Below are positions 1-8,079 of a DNA stretch of 64,000 nucleotides, in pieces. Within the stretch, counting starts at the first letter, position 1. The number at the start of each line of letters is the position of its first letter. Under the pieces are notes generated by a model. It saw nothing but the letters and a program-made list of their open reading frames with translations, did not search any database and had not been told where the DNA came from. Position numbers and translations under genes: made by a program. Source of the DNA: Lachnospiraceae bacterium (lineage in GTDB: Bacteria > Bacillota > Clostridia > Lachnospirales > Lachnospiraceae); assembly GCA_910574885.1 (NCBI GenBank), contig CAJTDD010000007.1, forward strand, positions 1 to 64,000, in the 5' to 3' direction.

Positions 1-67
1 AGTTTTCAAGGTACATTATTTTTATGAAAATCACTCGCTTAATTTGCGAATGCATCTACCTATTAGA

Positions 68-157
68 TTAATTCATCAACTTATTAGTTTTCGGACAGTC
101 TCCCCCGAATGCCGCCAAAAATGTCATTGCACGCTAAAGCAATAACATTCGTTTCAT
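68..157 (-). pseudogene. possible AgrD-like autoinducer peptide ORF with in-frame amber stop
   Basis: The ATG at 157 overlaps the TGA of the LytTR regulator (ATGA) and has a GGAG site 8-9 bases upstream. The frame reads MKRMLLL, then a TAG at 134-136, then RAMTFLAAFGGDCPKTNKLMN to a TAA at 68-70. A short hydrophobic lead, then a cysteine-containing segment and polar tail, right after an AgrA-type regulator, recalls AgrD-type cyclic peptide precursors. That resemblance is inference: the peptide is short, the stop breaks it, and no agrB is visible inside the window. It could also be chance. Confidence 0.25.
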
Positions 158-864
158 ATATTTTTCTCCGTCATATACCGAAAGTACGCCTCCCGCATAG
201 CCCGGCGTTCCCTGACGCGAATGGGAACGATATCTCCCGTTTCCATCCGGAACACATCTTCCGCCGCATAGACCCGATCCATATTCACAAGAAAGCTCTG
301 GTGACAGCGCAGAAATGATTTCTCCGGAAGTCGGCTTTCCATCTCATCCAGCCGCCCATAGTATAGAATGTTTTCCTTTACCGTATGAATCGTCAGACGA
401 TTTCGGTTGCTTTCAATGTACACGATTTCAGATGGGGCGATCGTATATACTTTACTCCCCTGACGCAGGGTGAGCATAATCGGTTCCTCCCGCGTAAACA
501 GACGTTGTAATAACTGCCGCAGTTTCATCCTCTCCAACGGCTTTAGCAGATAGCCTGCCGCATCCACCTCATACCCCTCTATTGCGAAATCCTGTGTTGT
601 CGTTAGAAAAATAATCGCCGCTCTGTATCCCAAAGCTCGCAGATGGCGCGCCGTCTCGATACCATCTTTCCCTTTCATATAGATATCCAGGAAGACCAGA
701 TGAAAATCTATTTTCTTTTTTTCCCAAGCATTCAATAAAGCATTCCCGCTTCCGAATTTTAGAAACCTGGCATCTGCATCAAAAGCTCCCAGTTCCTTTT
801 TTAAGACAAGACATAATTCCTCTCTGTCCTTTTGTACATCATCACAAATTGCAATGTGGAACAT
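154..864 (-). CDS. LytTR-family response regulator (AgrA-like)
   Basis: A 236-residue two-component regulator. The N-terminal receiver domain (about 1-120) has the acidic pair in AICDDV, the phosphoacceptor Asp60 in VFLDIYMKGKDG and the conserved lysine in YLLKPLE. The C-terminal LytTR DNA-binding domain (about 135-232) carries IVYIESNRN and FLRCHQSFLVN. Regulators of this class are phosphorylated by AgrC-type sensor kinases and bind paired direct repeats, usually at peptide-signal, bacteriocin or virulence genes. The start at 864 follows a strong GGAGGAGGT site. A sigma-A-like promoter lies at 901-929. No sensor kinase is in the window; it may lie to the left of base 1, where a possible remnant peptide ORF follows directly. 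Confidence 0.9.
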   Translation of the reverse strand: MFHIAICDDVQKDREELCLVLKKELGAFDADARFLKFGSGNALLNAWEKKKIDFHLVFLDIYMKGKDGIETARHLRALGYRAAIIFLTTTQDFAIEGYEVDAAGYLLKPLERMKLRQLLQRLFTREEPIMLTLRQGSKVYTIAPSEIVYIESNRNRLTIHTVKENILYYGRLDEMESRLPEKSFLRCHQSFLVNMDRVYAAEDVFRMETGDIVPIRVRERRAMREAYFRYMTEKNI

Positions 865-900
865 GCAACACCTCCTCCTTCGTTTAGCGTAATCTTGTTT

Positions 901-929
901 ATTATATAATTTTTCTTTACTTCACAAAA
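901..929 (-). promoter_or_regulatory. putative sigma-A promoter of the LytTR regulator
   Basis: Minus-strand TTTTGT (924-929), 17-base spacer, TATAAT (901-906), about 37 bases upstream of the start at 864. The -35 box is weak. Confidence 0.45.
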
Positions 930-991
930 CAATACGGGACAATTTTCAGGCTTTTGGGGAGAATCAGCATTGACCTATAGATGGAAGGAAA

Positions 992-1019
992 GGGACACAG
1001 CAAAATCTGCCGTGCCCCC
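992..1019 (-). terminator. terminator after nfnB
   Basis: On the minus strand GGGGCACGGC pairs with GCTGTGTCCC around a short loop and is followed by TTTCCTT, 13 bases past the nfnB stop. Confidence 0.6.
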
Positions 1020-1031
1020 TATCATATCGTC

Positions 1032-2417
1032 TTATTTACTCAACAACTCATGAATCCCCTTCGCGCCGGCTTTCCCAGCGCCCATGGCAAGGATAACCGT
1101 AGCCGCGCCCGTCACGGCGTCTCCGCCTGCGAATACAGCCGCCTTGGAAGTCTGCCCGTTCTCTTCCTCCGCAACGATACATTTTCTCCGGTTTGTCTCC
1201 AATCCCTTAGTCGTAGATGCAATCAGCGGGTTCGGGGAAGTTCCCAGGGACATGATTACCGTATCAAGCTCAATCTCATACTCAGACCCTTCAATCTCTA
1301 CCGGGCGTCTTCTGCCGGATGCATCCGGCTCTCCAAGCTCCATCTTGATAACCCTCATGCCCTTCACCCATCCGTTCTCATCCACAAGGATCTCCTTGGG
1401 GTTGGTCAGCAGGTCAAAGATAACGCCCTCTTCCTTCGCATGATGCACTTCCTCTACTCTCGCCGGAAGCTCTGCCTCGCTTCTGCGGTATACGATATGT
1501 ACCTCCGCGCCAAGGCGAAGAGCCGTTCTTGCGGCATCCATCGCCACATTACCGCCGCCCACAACGGCAACCTTCTTGCCAGCCACAATCGGCGTATCGT
1601 AAGAGTCGTCAAACGCCTTCATCAGGTTACTTCTGGTCAGATACTCATTGGCAGAGAACACACCGTTGGCCGTCTCCCCAGGAATACCCATGAACATCGG
1701 AAGCCCTGCGCCGGAACCGATGAACACTGCCTCGAAATCCTCCTCTTCCATCAACTGGTCGATGGTGGTGGACTTACCGATGACAACATTCGTCTCAAAC
1801 TTAACGCCTAACTCTTTTACCTTCTCAATCTCCTTCTTAACAACCTTATGTTTCGGAAGACGGAACTCGGGAATTCCATATACCAACACCCCGCCAAGCT
1901 CATGAAGCGCCTCAAATACCGTCACTTCATACCCCAGCTTCGCAAGGTCGCCCGCACAGGTAAGGCCGGACGGACCAGAACCGATAACCGCAACCTTATG
2001 CCCGTTGGTCTTCTCTGCCTTCACCGGCTTAATGTCATGCTCCAGCGCATAATCCGCAACGAACCGCTCCAGCTTACCGATAGAAACCGGATCGCCCTTG
2101 ATTCCGCGGATACACTTGCACTCACACTGGGACTCCTGCGGGCATACACGGCCGCAGATTGCCGGAAGTGCGGAAGACTCTCCGATTACCTTGTAAGCCT
2201 CCTCAATATTCCCCTCTTTTACCTGGGAAATGAATCCCGGAATATTGATGGATACAGGACATCCTTCAATACACTTCGCATTCTTGCAGTTCAGGCAGCG
2301 GGTAGCCTCTTCCATCGCCTCTTCTTTGTTATATCCATAGCAAACTTCCTCGAAGTTCGTCGCTCTTACCTTCGCATCCTGCTCTCTTACAGGAATTCTC
2401 TTTAATACATCAGCCAT
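1032..2417 (-). CDS. nfnB: NADH-dependent ferredoxin:NADP+ oxidoreductase, large subunit (NfnB; GltA/SudA-like)
   Basis: A 461-residue iron-sulfur flavoprotein of the glutamate-synthase small-subunit family. N-terminal cysteine clusters CLNCKNAKC...GCP and ICGRVCPQE...CECKC fit two [4Fe-4S] sites. Two Rossmann folds follow: GSGPSGLTCAGDL (about residue 147) for FAD and VVGGGNVAMDAARTA (about 288) for NADPH; GGDAVTGAATVILAM closes the FAD site. No large glutamate synthase subunit is nearby. The gene instead overlaps, as TAATG, the FAD/[2Fe-2S] subunit gene upstream, which is the NfnAB arrangement. NfnAB couples ferredoxin and NADH oxidation to NADP+ reduction by electron bifurcation in the cytoplasm of anaerobes. 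Automatic annotation often calls it glutamate synthase small chain (gltA). Confidence 0.85.
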   Translation of the reverse strand: MADVLKRIPVREQDAKVRATNFEEVCYGYNKEEAMEEATRCLNCKNAKCIEGCPVSINIPGFISQVKEGNIEEAYKVIGESSALPAICGRVCPQESQCECKCIRGIKGDPVSIGKLERFVADYALEHDIKPVKAEKTNGHKVAVIGSGPSGLTCAGDLAKLGYEVTVFEALHELGGVLVYGIPEFRLPKHKVVKKEIEKVKELGVKFETNVVIGKSTTIDQLMEEEDFEAVFIGSGAGLPMFMGIPGETANGVFSANEYLTRSNLMKAFDDSYDTPIVAGKKVAVVGGGNVAMDAARTALRLGAEVHIVYRRSEAELPARVEEVHHAKEEGVIFDLLTNPKEILVDENGWVKGMRVIKMELGEPDASGRRRPVEIEGSEYEIELDTVIMSLGTSPNPLIASTTKGLETNRRKCIVAEEENGQTSKAAVFAGGDAVTGAATVILAMGAGKAGAKGIHELLSK

Positions 2418-3304
2418 TAGTTGTCACCTCCGCAATTACCGCATCCACCATGATGGGTGTCACCCTCTTGTAGTTTCAGAATCGCACGGCCTTCCTCGGT
2501 CCTGTACATCTGCTGTCTCTTCATCGCATTGTCAAAATCAACCAGATGCCCGTCGAACTCCGGTCCGTCTACACATGCAAACTTCACTTCTCCGCCCACA
2601 ATTACACGGCAGGCTCCGCACATACCCGTACCATCCACCATGATTGGGTTCATGCTGACAATCGTAGGAATCTCAAGCTTCCTGGTCAGAAGACAGGTAA
2701 ACTTCATCATTATCATCGGCCCGATGGCAACACAGACGTCATATTTATTCCCCTCTTCCACCAGCTTCTCAATCTTCGTCGTAACCATACCCGCATGTCC
2801 ATATGTACCATCATCCGTACATGGGTAGTAGTTCCCGGCTACTGCTTCCATCTCTTTTTCCAGAATCAGCATGTCCTTGGTCTTGGAACCAACGATAACA
2901 TCAACGTCAACCCCATGCTCCTTCAGCCATTTTACCTGAGGATAGACCGGAGCCGCCCCCACGCCGCCGGCTACAAAGAGCATCTTCTTATTCTTCAAGG
3001 TTTCCAGATCTTCTTCTACAAATTCAGACGGACATCCCAGAGGCCCGATAAAGTCGCGGAAGGAATCTCCTGCCTTCATTTCTGCCATCTTCATGGTAGA
3101 AGCCCCAATCTCCTGGAACACAATCGTAACCGTTCCGGATTCCCTGTCGTAGTCACAGATGGTAAGGGGGATTCTCTCGCCTTTTTCATCCATCTTAACG
3201 ATTACAAACTGTCCCGGCTCACAATGCTTGGCTACACGCGGCGCTTCTACATCCATAAGATAAATCTTATCAGCCAGTTTTTCGGCTTTTAATATCTTGT
3301 ACAT
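2417..3304 (-). CDS. nfnA: NADH-dependent ferredoxin:NADP+ oxidoreductase, small subunit (NfnA; SudB-like)
   Basis: A 295-residue member of the sulfide dehydrogenase/PyrK-type ferredoxin reductase family. An FAD-binding barrel (about 1-100, GQFVIVKMDEKGERIPLTI) is followed by a nucleotide-binding fold (FVAGGVGAAPVYPQ, about 112-125). A [2Fe-2S] ligand set DGTGMCGACRV...FACVDGPEF lies near 225-250. The C-terminus is Gly/Cys rich (GGCGNCGGDN), an extra cysteine pair of unknown use. It is the first gene of a two-gene operon with nfnB and overlaps it by one base. The start has AGGAGGA just upstream, and a TTGATA-17-TATGAT promoter lies at 3336-3364. Confidence 0.85.
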   Translation of the reverse strand: MYKILKAEKLADKIYLMDVEAPRVAKHCEPGQFVIVKMDEKGERIPLTICDYDRESGTVTIVFQEIGASTMKMAEMKAGDSFRDFIGPLGCPSEFVEEDLETLKNKKMLFVAGGVGAAPVYPQVKWLKEHGVDVDVIVGSKTKDMLILEKEMEAVAGNYYPCTDDGTYGHAGMVTTKIEKLVEEGNKYDVCVAIGPMIMMKFTCLLTRKLEIPTIVSMNPIMVDGTGMCGACRVIVGGEVKFACVDGPEFDGHLVDFDNAMKRQQMYRTEEGRAILKLQEGDTHHGGCGNCGGDN

Positions 3305-3335
3305 CCTACGTTCCTCCTAAAAATATTATATGACT

Positions 3336-3364
3336 ATCATAATCCATCTTCACGCAAATATCAA
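3336..3364 (-). promoter_or_regulatory. sigma-A promoter of nfnAB
   Basis: Minus-strand TTGATA (3359-3364), 17-base spacer, TATGAT (3336-3341), about 32 bases before the nfnA start. Confidence 0.65.
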
Positions 3365-3445
3365 GTGCCTGCCTTTTATTTTATCATCATCCCCATAATA
3401 TAAAGGTCAACGTGATGCACTTAGCCCATACAAATGCAAAGCAAA

Positions 3446-3465
3446 AAGGGAGCCGGCGCCCCCTT
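3446..3465 (-). terminator. terminator after the sigma/anti-sigma operon
   Basis: Minus-strand AAGGGGGCGCCGGCTCCCTT hairpin followed by a T run, about 15 bases beyond the anti-sigma stop. Confidence 0.7.
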
Positions 3466-3480
3466 CCTGCAGTCCAATCT

Positions 3481-4698
3481 CTATTCTACTTGAAAACTTA
3501 CATCATTGACAATAATTTCCGCAATCTCGTCCGTATCCACCAAACGGTTAAATACTGTCTTATACCATGCGCCGACTCCTCCGGTCAGCCCTAACACATA
3601 TCCGCTATTTTCAATCAACTCTTCCGAGTCCGAAACAACATAACTGCTCCCGTCCTTATACTTAATCTCCATATGCTTCATGTAATAAGGGTCTTGCGCC
3701 TCATCTTCGGAAAGCCCCATTCCCTTGGACATATCTACGCGGATGGATATGGGAGAGTATACCAGACAGCCATTCGCTCCCATATCAATCGTCTTGTCAG
3801 GAACCTGTCCTTTCCCTGATAAGTCTGTGATTTCCGTCTCGGCCTTAGCCATCGCCTCGTTATATTCCTTCCACAGCGATTCATCCTTCATTTCTTCCTC
3901 TGACAAACCGTTCACATCCGGCAGAAGCTTTTCGATTTCCTTTAATTTATCCGGATATTTCGTAATTACCAGCTTAGGAATATCTCCCGCTTTCAGATTA
4001 TCCGACCAAAGCATGTAGGAGGTACAGTATAACAGCTCATTCGTACTCTTCTCCATATCAACATAAGTGTTCTCCCCTGTGAAAATGAAATTTTCATCTT
4101 CCGGCATCCCGCACTGGACATCGAACCGGAAATCCGCTTCATCCGTGAACACGGCTCCTTTTGCCATATTGGTATCCTCATCGCCTCTTAATGCAGTCAC
4201 GCCCCCTTTACGGCCCAGCGTATAATACATCACGGCCCCGCTGCTGTCATAGACAAAGCTCTCAATCGTCAGCGTGTGTTCCCCAAGCTGCTTTACCAGC
4301 GGTTCGTCCATTACCCACTTTCCAATCTGTTCATTGGCTTTTTCTTCATCCACGGCCACAAATTCCTTGGACGGAATGTCTACCGCAGTCGTACCGCCTT
4401 TTCCGTTATCAACCTCCTTATGGACGACGTCCCAGGATTTCTTCGTCGTATTTCCAAACATTCCCTCGAAAAATCCCGCTTTCACCGACGCATACACAGC
4501 GCTTGGCACCGCAAGGCAGACGATTGCTGCCACTGCCGCCGCGACACGCAGATTTTTCCCATAATATTTTCTTTTTCCCGAAGATTCCTGCTTTCTCTCC
4601 AAAATCTTATACGTATCGCAAAGCCGCTGGTTCACCACATCCGATACCTGAACGTCCTGCCTTAATATATCCCGCATCTGCTTCTTAGTGTCTCTCAT
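3481..4698 (-). CDS. membrane-anchored anti-sigma factor-like protein (DUF4179 type)
   Basis: About 405 residues. A cytoplasmic N-terminus (about 1-50, rich in charged residues) precedes one transmembrane helix (LRVAAAVAAIVCLAVPSAVY, about residue 53) and a large extracellular domain of the DUF4179 type. This layout, directly after an ECF sigma gene, marks a transmembrane anti-sigma/sensor that would hold the sigma factor at the membrane until a surface signal releases it. The longest frame begins at 4725, but an AAGGAGGT site at 4706-4713 serves the ATG at 4698, which I chose; it lies about 27 bases past the sigma stop. The signal sensed cannot be read from the sequence. Confidence 0.75.
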   Translation of the reverse strand: MRDTKKQMRDILRQDVQVSDVVNQRLCDTYKILERKQESSGKRKYYGKNLRVAAAVAAIVCLAVPSAVYASVKAGFFEGMFGNTTKKSWDVVHKEVDNGKGGTTAVDIPSKEFVAVDEEKANEQIGKWVMDEPLVKQLGEHTLTIESFVYDSSGAVMYYTLGRKGGVTALRGDEDTNMAKGAVFTDEADFRFDVQCGMPEDENFIFTGENTYVDMEKSTNELLYCTSYMLWSDNLKAGDIPKLVITKYPDKLKEIEKLLPDVNGLSEEEMKDESLWKEYNEAMAKAETEITDLSGKGQVPDKTIDMGANGCLVYSPISIRVDMSKGMGLSEDEAQDPYYMKHMEIKYKDGSSYVVSDSEELIENSGYVLGLTGGVGAWYKTVFNRLVDTDEIAEIIVNDVSFQVE

Positions 4699-4725
4699 CT
4701 TCACGACCTCCTTCATAAAAATCAC

Positions 4726-5220
4726 TCAATAACACAACACCTGTTTTAATCTTTCCCTGCCTCTTCTCAGCTTACTCTTCACAGTATTCTCATTGATATC
4801 CAGAATCTGGGCAATCTCCCGGGTATGGAAGCCTTCTCCGTAAAACAGTAAGAATATCGCCCGGTAATCTTCCGGCAGCTCGCCCACAAGCCGATAGAAC
4901 TCCCGGTCATCCTTAGGAACTTCCTCGGGCCTGTCAGGCAGTTGGTCTGAAACCATGCAGCGTCTCTGCTGTTTGAGAAGATCCTTGCAGTGGTTAATCA
5001 GGATTCTGGTAATCCATGTCTTGAAATACGAAACTGTCTTCAACTCCTGTATATGTTCATACGCGGATAATACCGTTTCCTGCATCACATCTGCCACATC
5101 CTCCTCACTGCGTAAATAACTCTTAGCCACCTTATATAGCCCTGTCTTATGCTTCTCCATCAACTCCACGAACGCTTCAATATCCCGCCGCTGCGCCCGC
5201 TTTACAAGCAAAACATCCAT
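4726..5220 (-). CDS. ECF-type RNA polymerase sigma factor
   Basis: A 164-residue sigma-70 family protein with only regions 2 and 4. Region 2 (about 20-85) includes DVADVMQETVLSAYEHI and the promoter-melting segment SYFKTWITRILINHCKD. Region 4 (about 110-160) has LPEDYRAIFLLFYGEGF and the helix-turn-helix TREIAQILDINENTVKSKL. It directs RNA polymerase to stress or envelope promoters and is presumably held by the anti-sigma protein encoded just downstream. An ECF-style promoter (TGCACC-17-CGTCTA) upstream suggests autoregulation. The start is supported by AAGGAGG upstream of 5220. Confidence 0.93.
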   Translation of the reverse strand: MDVLLVKRAQRRDIEAFVELMEKHKTGLYKVAKSYLRSEEDVADVMQETVLSAYEHIQELKTVSYFKTWITRILINHCKDLLKQQRRCMVSDQLPDRPEEVPKDDREFYRLVGELPEDYRAIFLLFYGEGFHTREIAQILDINENTVKSKLRRGRERLKQVLCY

Positions 5221-5256
5221 CTTCTGTCCTCCTTCCTGCTGTTACGTTTCATCTAT

Positions 5257-5285
5257 TAGACGGACCAGCCGCCCAAATGGGTGCA
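5257..5285 (-). promoter_or_regulatory. candidate ECF-type (autoregulated) promoter of the sigma operon
   Basis: Minus-strand CGTCTA (5257-5262) matches the -10 core common to many ECF promoters. TGCACC (5280-5285) lies 17 bases upstream, a weaker match to the usual TGAAAC-type -35. Self-activation is inferred. Confidence 0.4.
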
Positions 5286-5312
5286 TCTATTTTTATTTTT
5301 TTAAATGAAAAA

Positions 5313-5334
5313 GGGCAGGCGCTTTCGCCTGCTC
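5313..5334 (-). terminator. strong terminator hairpin without an obvious gene
   Basis: Minus-strand GCAGGCG-AAAG-CGCCTGC stem followed by CCTTTTTC. It sits over 200 bases past the spore-protein terminator, so it may end a small RNA or shield the ECF operon. Confidence 0.65.
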
Positions 5335-5546
5335 TCCAAGATGTGCCGCCCGCCATGGGGGTATGTAGAAAACGGAATGACCGGACAGGAAACCCGGACA
5401 GAAACATTCCCATTTTTCTTCTCCGAAAATTCTCTCATGTAACTCTGGAAATATAATATCACTTTCTGACGGAAGACGCAAGAATTTGTCTGATTTTATT
5501 TGCAGAACCGTTTTACCTTTCTCGACACCTTTTTACAAATACCACA

Positions 5547-5595
5547 TGAAATTTGGGGCAAAGCAAATCCCAAGACCTGCCCGCCCCAATTTCAT
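5547..5595 (-). terminator. terminator after the spore protein gene
   Basis: Inverted repeat TTGGGGC (5553-5559) / GCCCCAA (5583-5589), extended by AT pairs, about 25 bases past the stop. The T run is poor. Confidence 0.45.
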
Positions 5596-5615
5596 TTCAC
5601 ATCAATGGCAAGATG

Positions 5616-5819
5616 TTATTTGCCTGCCATCTGCTTCTCCTGCTGCTCAATCATCTTCTTAACCATATAACCGCCAACAGAACCGTTCTGTCTGGAAGTC
5701 AGGTCTCCGTTGTACCCGTCTGTAAGCGGTACGCCCAACTCGCTTGCGACCTCATATTTGAACTTGTCTAATGCTCCCTTTGCCTCTGGTACTGCTGCTC
5801 TGTTTGATGAACTTGTCAT
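5616..5819 (-). CDS. alpha/beta-type small acid-soluble spore protein
   Basis: A 67-residue protein of the alpha/beta SASP family, which coats and protects DNA in the dormant spore core and is degraded by the Gpr protease at germination. The two family signatures are present: KYEVASELGVPL with the Gpr cleavage region, and DGYNGDLTSRQNGSVGGYMVKKMI, the DNA-binding helix-turn-helix half. An AAGGAGGAG site precedes the start. The gene is monocistronic between recG and the ECF operon. Expression is expected late in the forespore under sigma-G, but I could not assign a clear sigma-G promoter. A perfect palindrome lies upstream at 5860-5886. Confidence 0.95.
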   Translation of the reverse strand: MTSSSNRAAVPEAKGALDKFKYEVASELGVPLTDGYNGDLTSRQNGSVGGYMVKKMIEQQEKQMAGK

Positions 5820-5859
5820 AGTTTTCTCCTCCTTTTTGTAACTCTAACTTTTTGTTTCT

Positions 5860-5886
5860 TGCGTAACATTTAATTTTTGTTACGCA
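5860..5886. repeat. perfect inverted repeat between recG and the spore protein gene
   Basis: TGCGTAACA and TGTTACGCA (9-base arms, 9-base AT-rich loop). It lacks a T run, so it may be an operator for the spore gene or a weak recG terminator. Confidence 0.5.
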
Positions 5887-5903
5887 GATAGTATATGGAG
5901 GAT

Positions 5904-7934
5904 TTAAATTATTACACTAGAAGTTCCTTCATAATCTGGAAGATTCTTCATCCAGTCATTTTCTGAATTTAAAAGCTCGTCCGCGGCTTCATTTGCCATC
6001 TGCAAAAGCTTCGCATCCTGGTACACATCCCCAAGGCGGAAATCCAAAAGCCCGCTCTGGCGGATGCCGAACAAGTCTCCGGGTCCCCGAAGCCTTAGAT
6101 CCTCGCTGGCAATCTTGAATCCGTCGTTGGTCTTATTTAAAATAGCAAGCCGCTCCTTCGTCTCTTTTGATTTTGAACCGCTCATGAAAATGCAATAGGA
6201 CTGGAACTCTCCTCTTCCGACCCTTCCCCGAAGCTGGTGGAGCTGTGCAAGACCGAAACGCTCCGCATTTTCCACCATCATGACCGTGGCGTTGGGCACG
6301 TCGATTCCTACCTCGATGACCGTGGTAGAGACAAGGACCTGAATCTCATTTTTCCCGAAGCGCTCCATGATATCGTCCTTCTCCGTCTGCCGCATCTTGC
6401 CGTGAAGATAGGAAACGGCAATCTCTTCGCCCAGTTCCTCCTGAAGCATGGATGCGTAATCAATGACATTCTCCGCCTCCATGCTCTCACTCTCCTCCAC
6501 CATGGGGCAGATCACATAGCACTGTCTCCCCTGGGCTACCTGTTTCTTCATAAATGAATAAGCCGTCTTCCGGTATCCGGTATCCACCACACAGTTCTTG
6601 ATAGGAAGGCGGTTCGCCGGAAGCTCATCAATCACTGAAATGTCCAGATCGCCGTACAGGATGATTGCCAGCGTCCTAGGAATCGGCGTCGCGCTCATGA
6701 CCAGCACATGGGGAACGCTTCCTTTTTTGGCAAATGCTTCCCGCTGCTTTACCCCGAACCTGTGCTGCTCATCCGTCACCACAAGGGCAAGGCAGTCATA
6801 ATTTACGCCGCCCTGAATCAAGGCGTGGGTGCCCACAATGATTCTGGCGTACCCGCACTCAATCCGGTCATAGGCCCTGCGCTTCTCCTTCGCCGTCATG
6901 GAACCAGTCAGAAGCTCTACCTTGATCTTGATTCCATATGTATCAAATAATCTGGTGATGGATTCATAATGCTGCCTTGCCAGCACCTCCGTCGGGGCCA
7001 TCATCGCGCCCTGATACCCGTTTTGCGCAGTATTCATGAGCGCCAGCACAGCAACGATGGTCTTGCCGGACCCCACGTCGCCCTGCACCAGCCTGGACAT
7101 GGCAGTCTCCCCCGCCATATCCTTCGCAATTTCATTCCATACCTTCTTCTGTGCCTCCGTCAGCCGAAAGGGAAGCCCTTGCAGAAACGCCTCCGTCTCC
7201 GGCTTCATCCCAATCACATATTCATTGGCAAGTTTCTCGTTCTTATCCTTTAACTTACGGATAGACAGGATGAATGCAAGAAATTCCTCGAACACCAGAC
7301 GGTCCCTGGCATGATAAAATACTTCCTTGTCCTCCGGAAAATGGATTCCCCGCACGGCGTAATTATATTCTGCCAGCCCGTAACGCAGCCTAATCCTGCT
7401 TGGCAGAAGGTCTGACGCAAGGTCCATCCCGTCCAATGCCTGGCGCACCGCCTTCGCAACGGCGTTGTTGGTAAGTCCAGAGGTCAGCCCGTAGAGCGGC
7501 TGCAAGGTATTGAGTCTGTCCGCATACTTATCGCAGGGATAGAAAATCTCCGGATGTTCCATCACAAGCCCGTCCCGCTTCCTTACGATTCTCCCCCTAA
7601 GCGTGACCGCACCGCCCTTGGCAAAGGTACTGCGAAGGAAGGGCATCCGAAACCAGATTACCTTCATCGTTCCCGTCAGATCCTTGACATACATGGTCGT
7701 CACCTGCATCTTTGTACTTCCCGATACCTGGACTCTCCCGTAAATCGCCCCGCTGATGGTCTGGGTCCTTCCCTCCTCCGCTTCGCTTACCGGCACTGGG
7801 TCTTCGTAGATGTCATAACCTCTGGGATAATAACGAATCAGGTCGCCCACCGTACTCACACCGACCTTTTCAAATAATTTCTGCGTCTTATCCCCGATTC
7901 CTTTCAATTCTCTGATGCTCGTCTTATCAATCAT
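5904..7934 (-). CDS. recG: ATP-dependent DNA helicase RecG
   Basis: A 676-residue superfamily 2 helicase that drives branch migration and fork regression at stalled replication forks. The N-terminal OB-fold wedge domain (about 50-150) contacts branched DNA. The helicase core has Walker A QGDVGSGKTIVA (about 283), a DEQH box in VTDEQHRFG, SATPIPRTLA, and motifs V/VI in TTVIEVGIDVPNATVM and QLRGRVGRG. The C-terminal RecG motif RLRGPGDLFGIRQSG is present. Length is normal for the family. It lies in the conserved Firmicute order rpmB - asp23 - DAK2 - recG, but a hairpin at 8017-8051 suggests at least partial separation from the DAK2 gene. Confidence 0.97.
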   Translation of the reverse strand: MIDKTSIRELKGIGDKTQKLFEKVGVSTVGDLIRYYPRGYDIYEDPVPVSEAEEGRTQTISGAIYGRVQVSGSTKMQVTTMYVKDLTGTMKVIWFRMPFLRSTFAKGGAVTLRGRIVRKRDGLVMEHPEIFYPCDKYADRLNTLQPLYGLTSGLTNNAVAKAVRQALDGMDLASDLLPSRIRLRYGLAEYNYAVRGIHFPEDKEVFYHARDRLVFEEFLAFILSIRKLKDKNEKLANEYVIGMKPETEAFLQGLPFRLTEAQKKVWNEIAKDMAGETAMSRLVQGDVGSGKTIVAVLALMNTAQNGYQGAMMAPTEVLARQHYESITRLFDTYGIKIKVELLTGSMTAKEKRRAYDRIECGYARIIVGTHALIQGGVNYDCLALVVTDEQHRFGVKQREAFAKKGSVPHVLVMSATPIPRTLAIILYGDLDISVIDELPANRLPIKNCVVDTGYRKTAYSFMKKQVAQGRQCYVICPMVEESESMEAENVIDYASMLQEELGEEIAVSYLHGKMRQTEKDDIMERFGKNEIQVLVSTTVIEVGIDVPNATVMMVENAERFGLAQLHQLRGRVGRGEFQSYCIFMSGSKSKETKERLAILNKTNDGFKIASEDLRLRGPGDLFGIRQSGLLDFRLGDVYQDAKLLQMANEAADELLNSENDWMKNLPDYEGTSSVII

Positions 7935-8016
7935 GATTACCTCAACTCATTTCTTTCATTCACATTATACTGAACGAAACCTACAAACTGTCATTGGAAC
8001 AAAAATAAACAGAAAC

Positions 8017-8051
8017 GCCAGACTCTGTACGAATTCCCACAGAAATCTGGC
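8017..8051 (-). terminator. terminator between the DAK2 gene and recG
   Basis: Minus-strand GCCAGA...TCTGGC outer stem with TTCTGT/ACAGAG inside, followed by GTTTCTGTTTATTTTTG, about 30 bases past the DAK2 stop. Confidence 0.6.
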
Positions 8052-8079
8052 TCAATGATTCATCTATTCTAAATCCCTC

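Larger units (their letters stand above)
5221..5615. other. 395-base gene-free stretch with two hairpins and a possible small transcript
   Basis: It holds the ECF promoter, a strong minus-strand hairpin with T run (5313-5334) and the spore-protein terminator (5547-5595). A 62-codon frame at 5293-5481 runs through the terminator stem and resembles nothing known. On the minus strand a TATTAT box near 5455-5460 precedes the 5313-5334 terminator, so a 120-140 base RNA is possible. Confidence 0.4.

Noticed and set aside
981-1811. 276-codon plus-strand open frame
   Set aside because: It lies opposite nfnB, has no ribosome site and its sequence has no family features; it is a shadow of the real gene.
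1032-2417. Label as glutamate synthase small subunit (GltD)
   Set aside because: No large subunit is present and the overlap with an NfnA/SudB-type subunit fits NfnAB better.
5293-5481. 62-codon minus-strand open frame in the ECF/spore gap
   Set aside because: It runs through a terminator stem, lacks a good ribosome site and resembles nothing; treated as non-coding.
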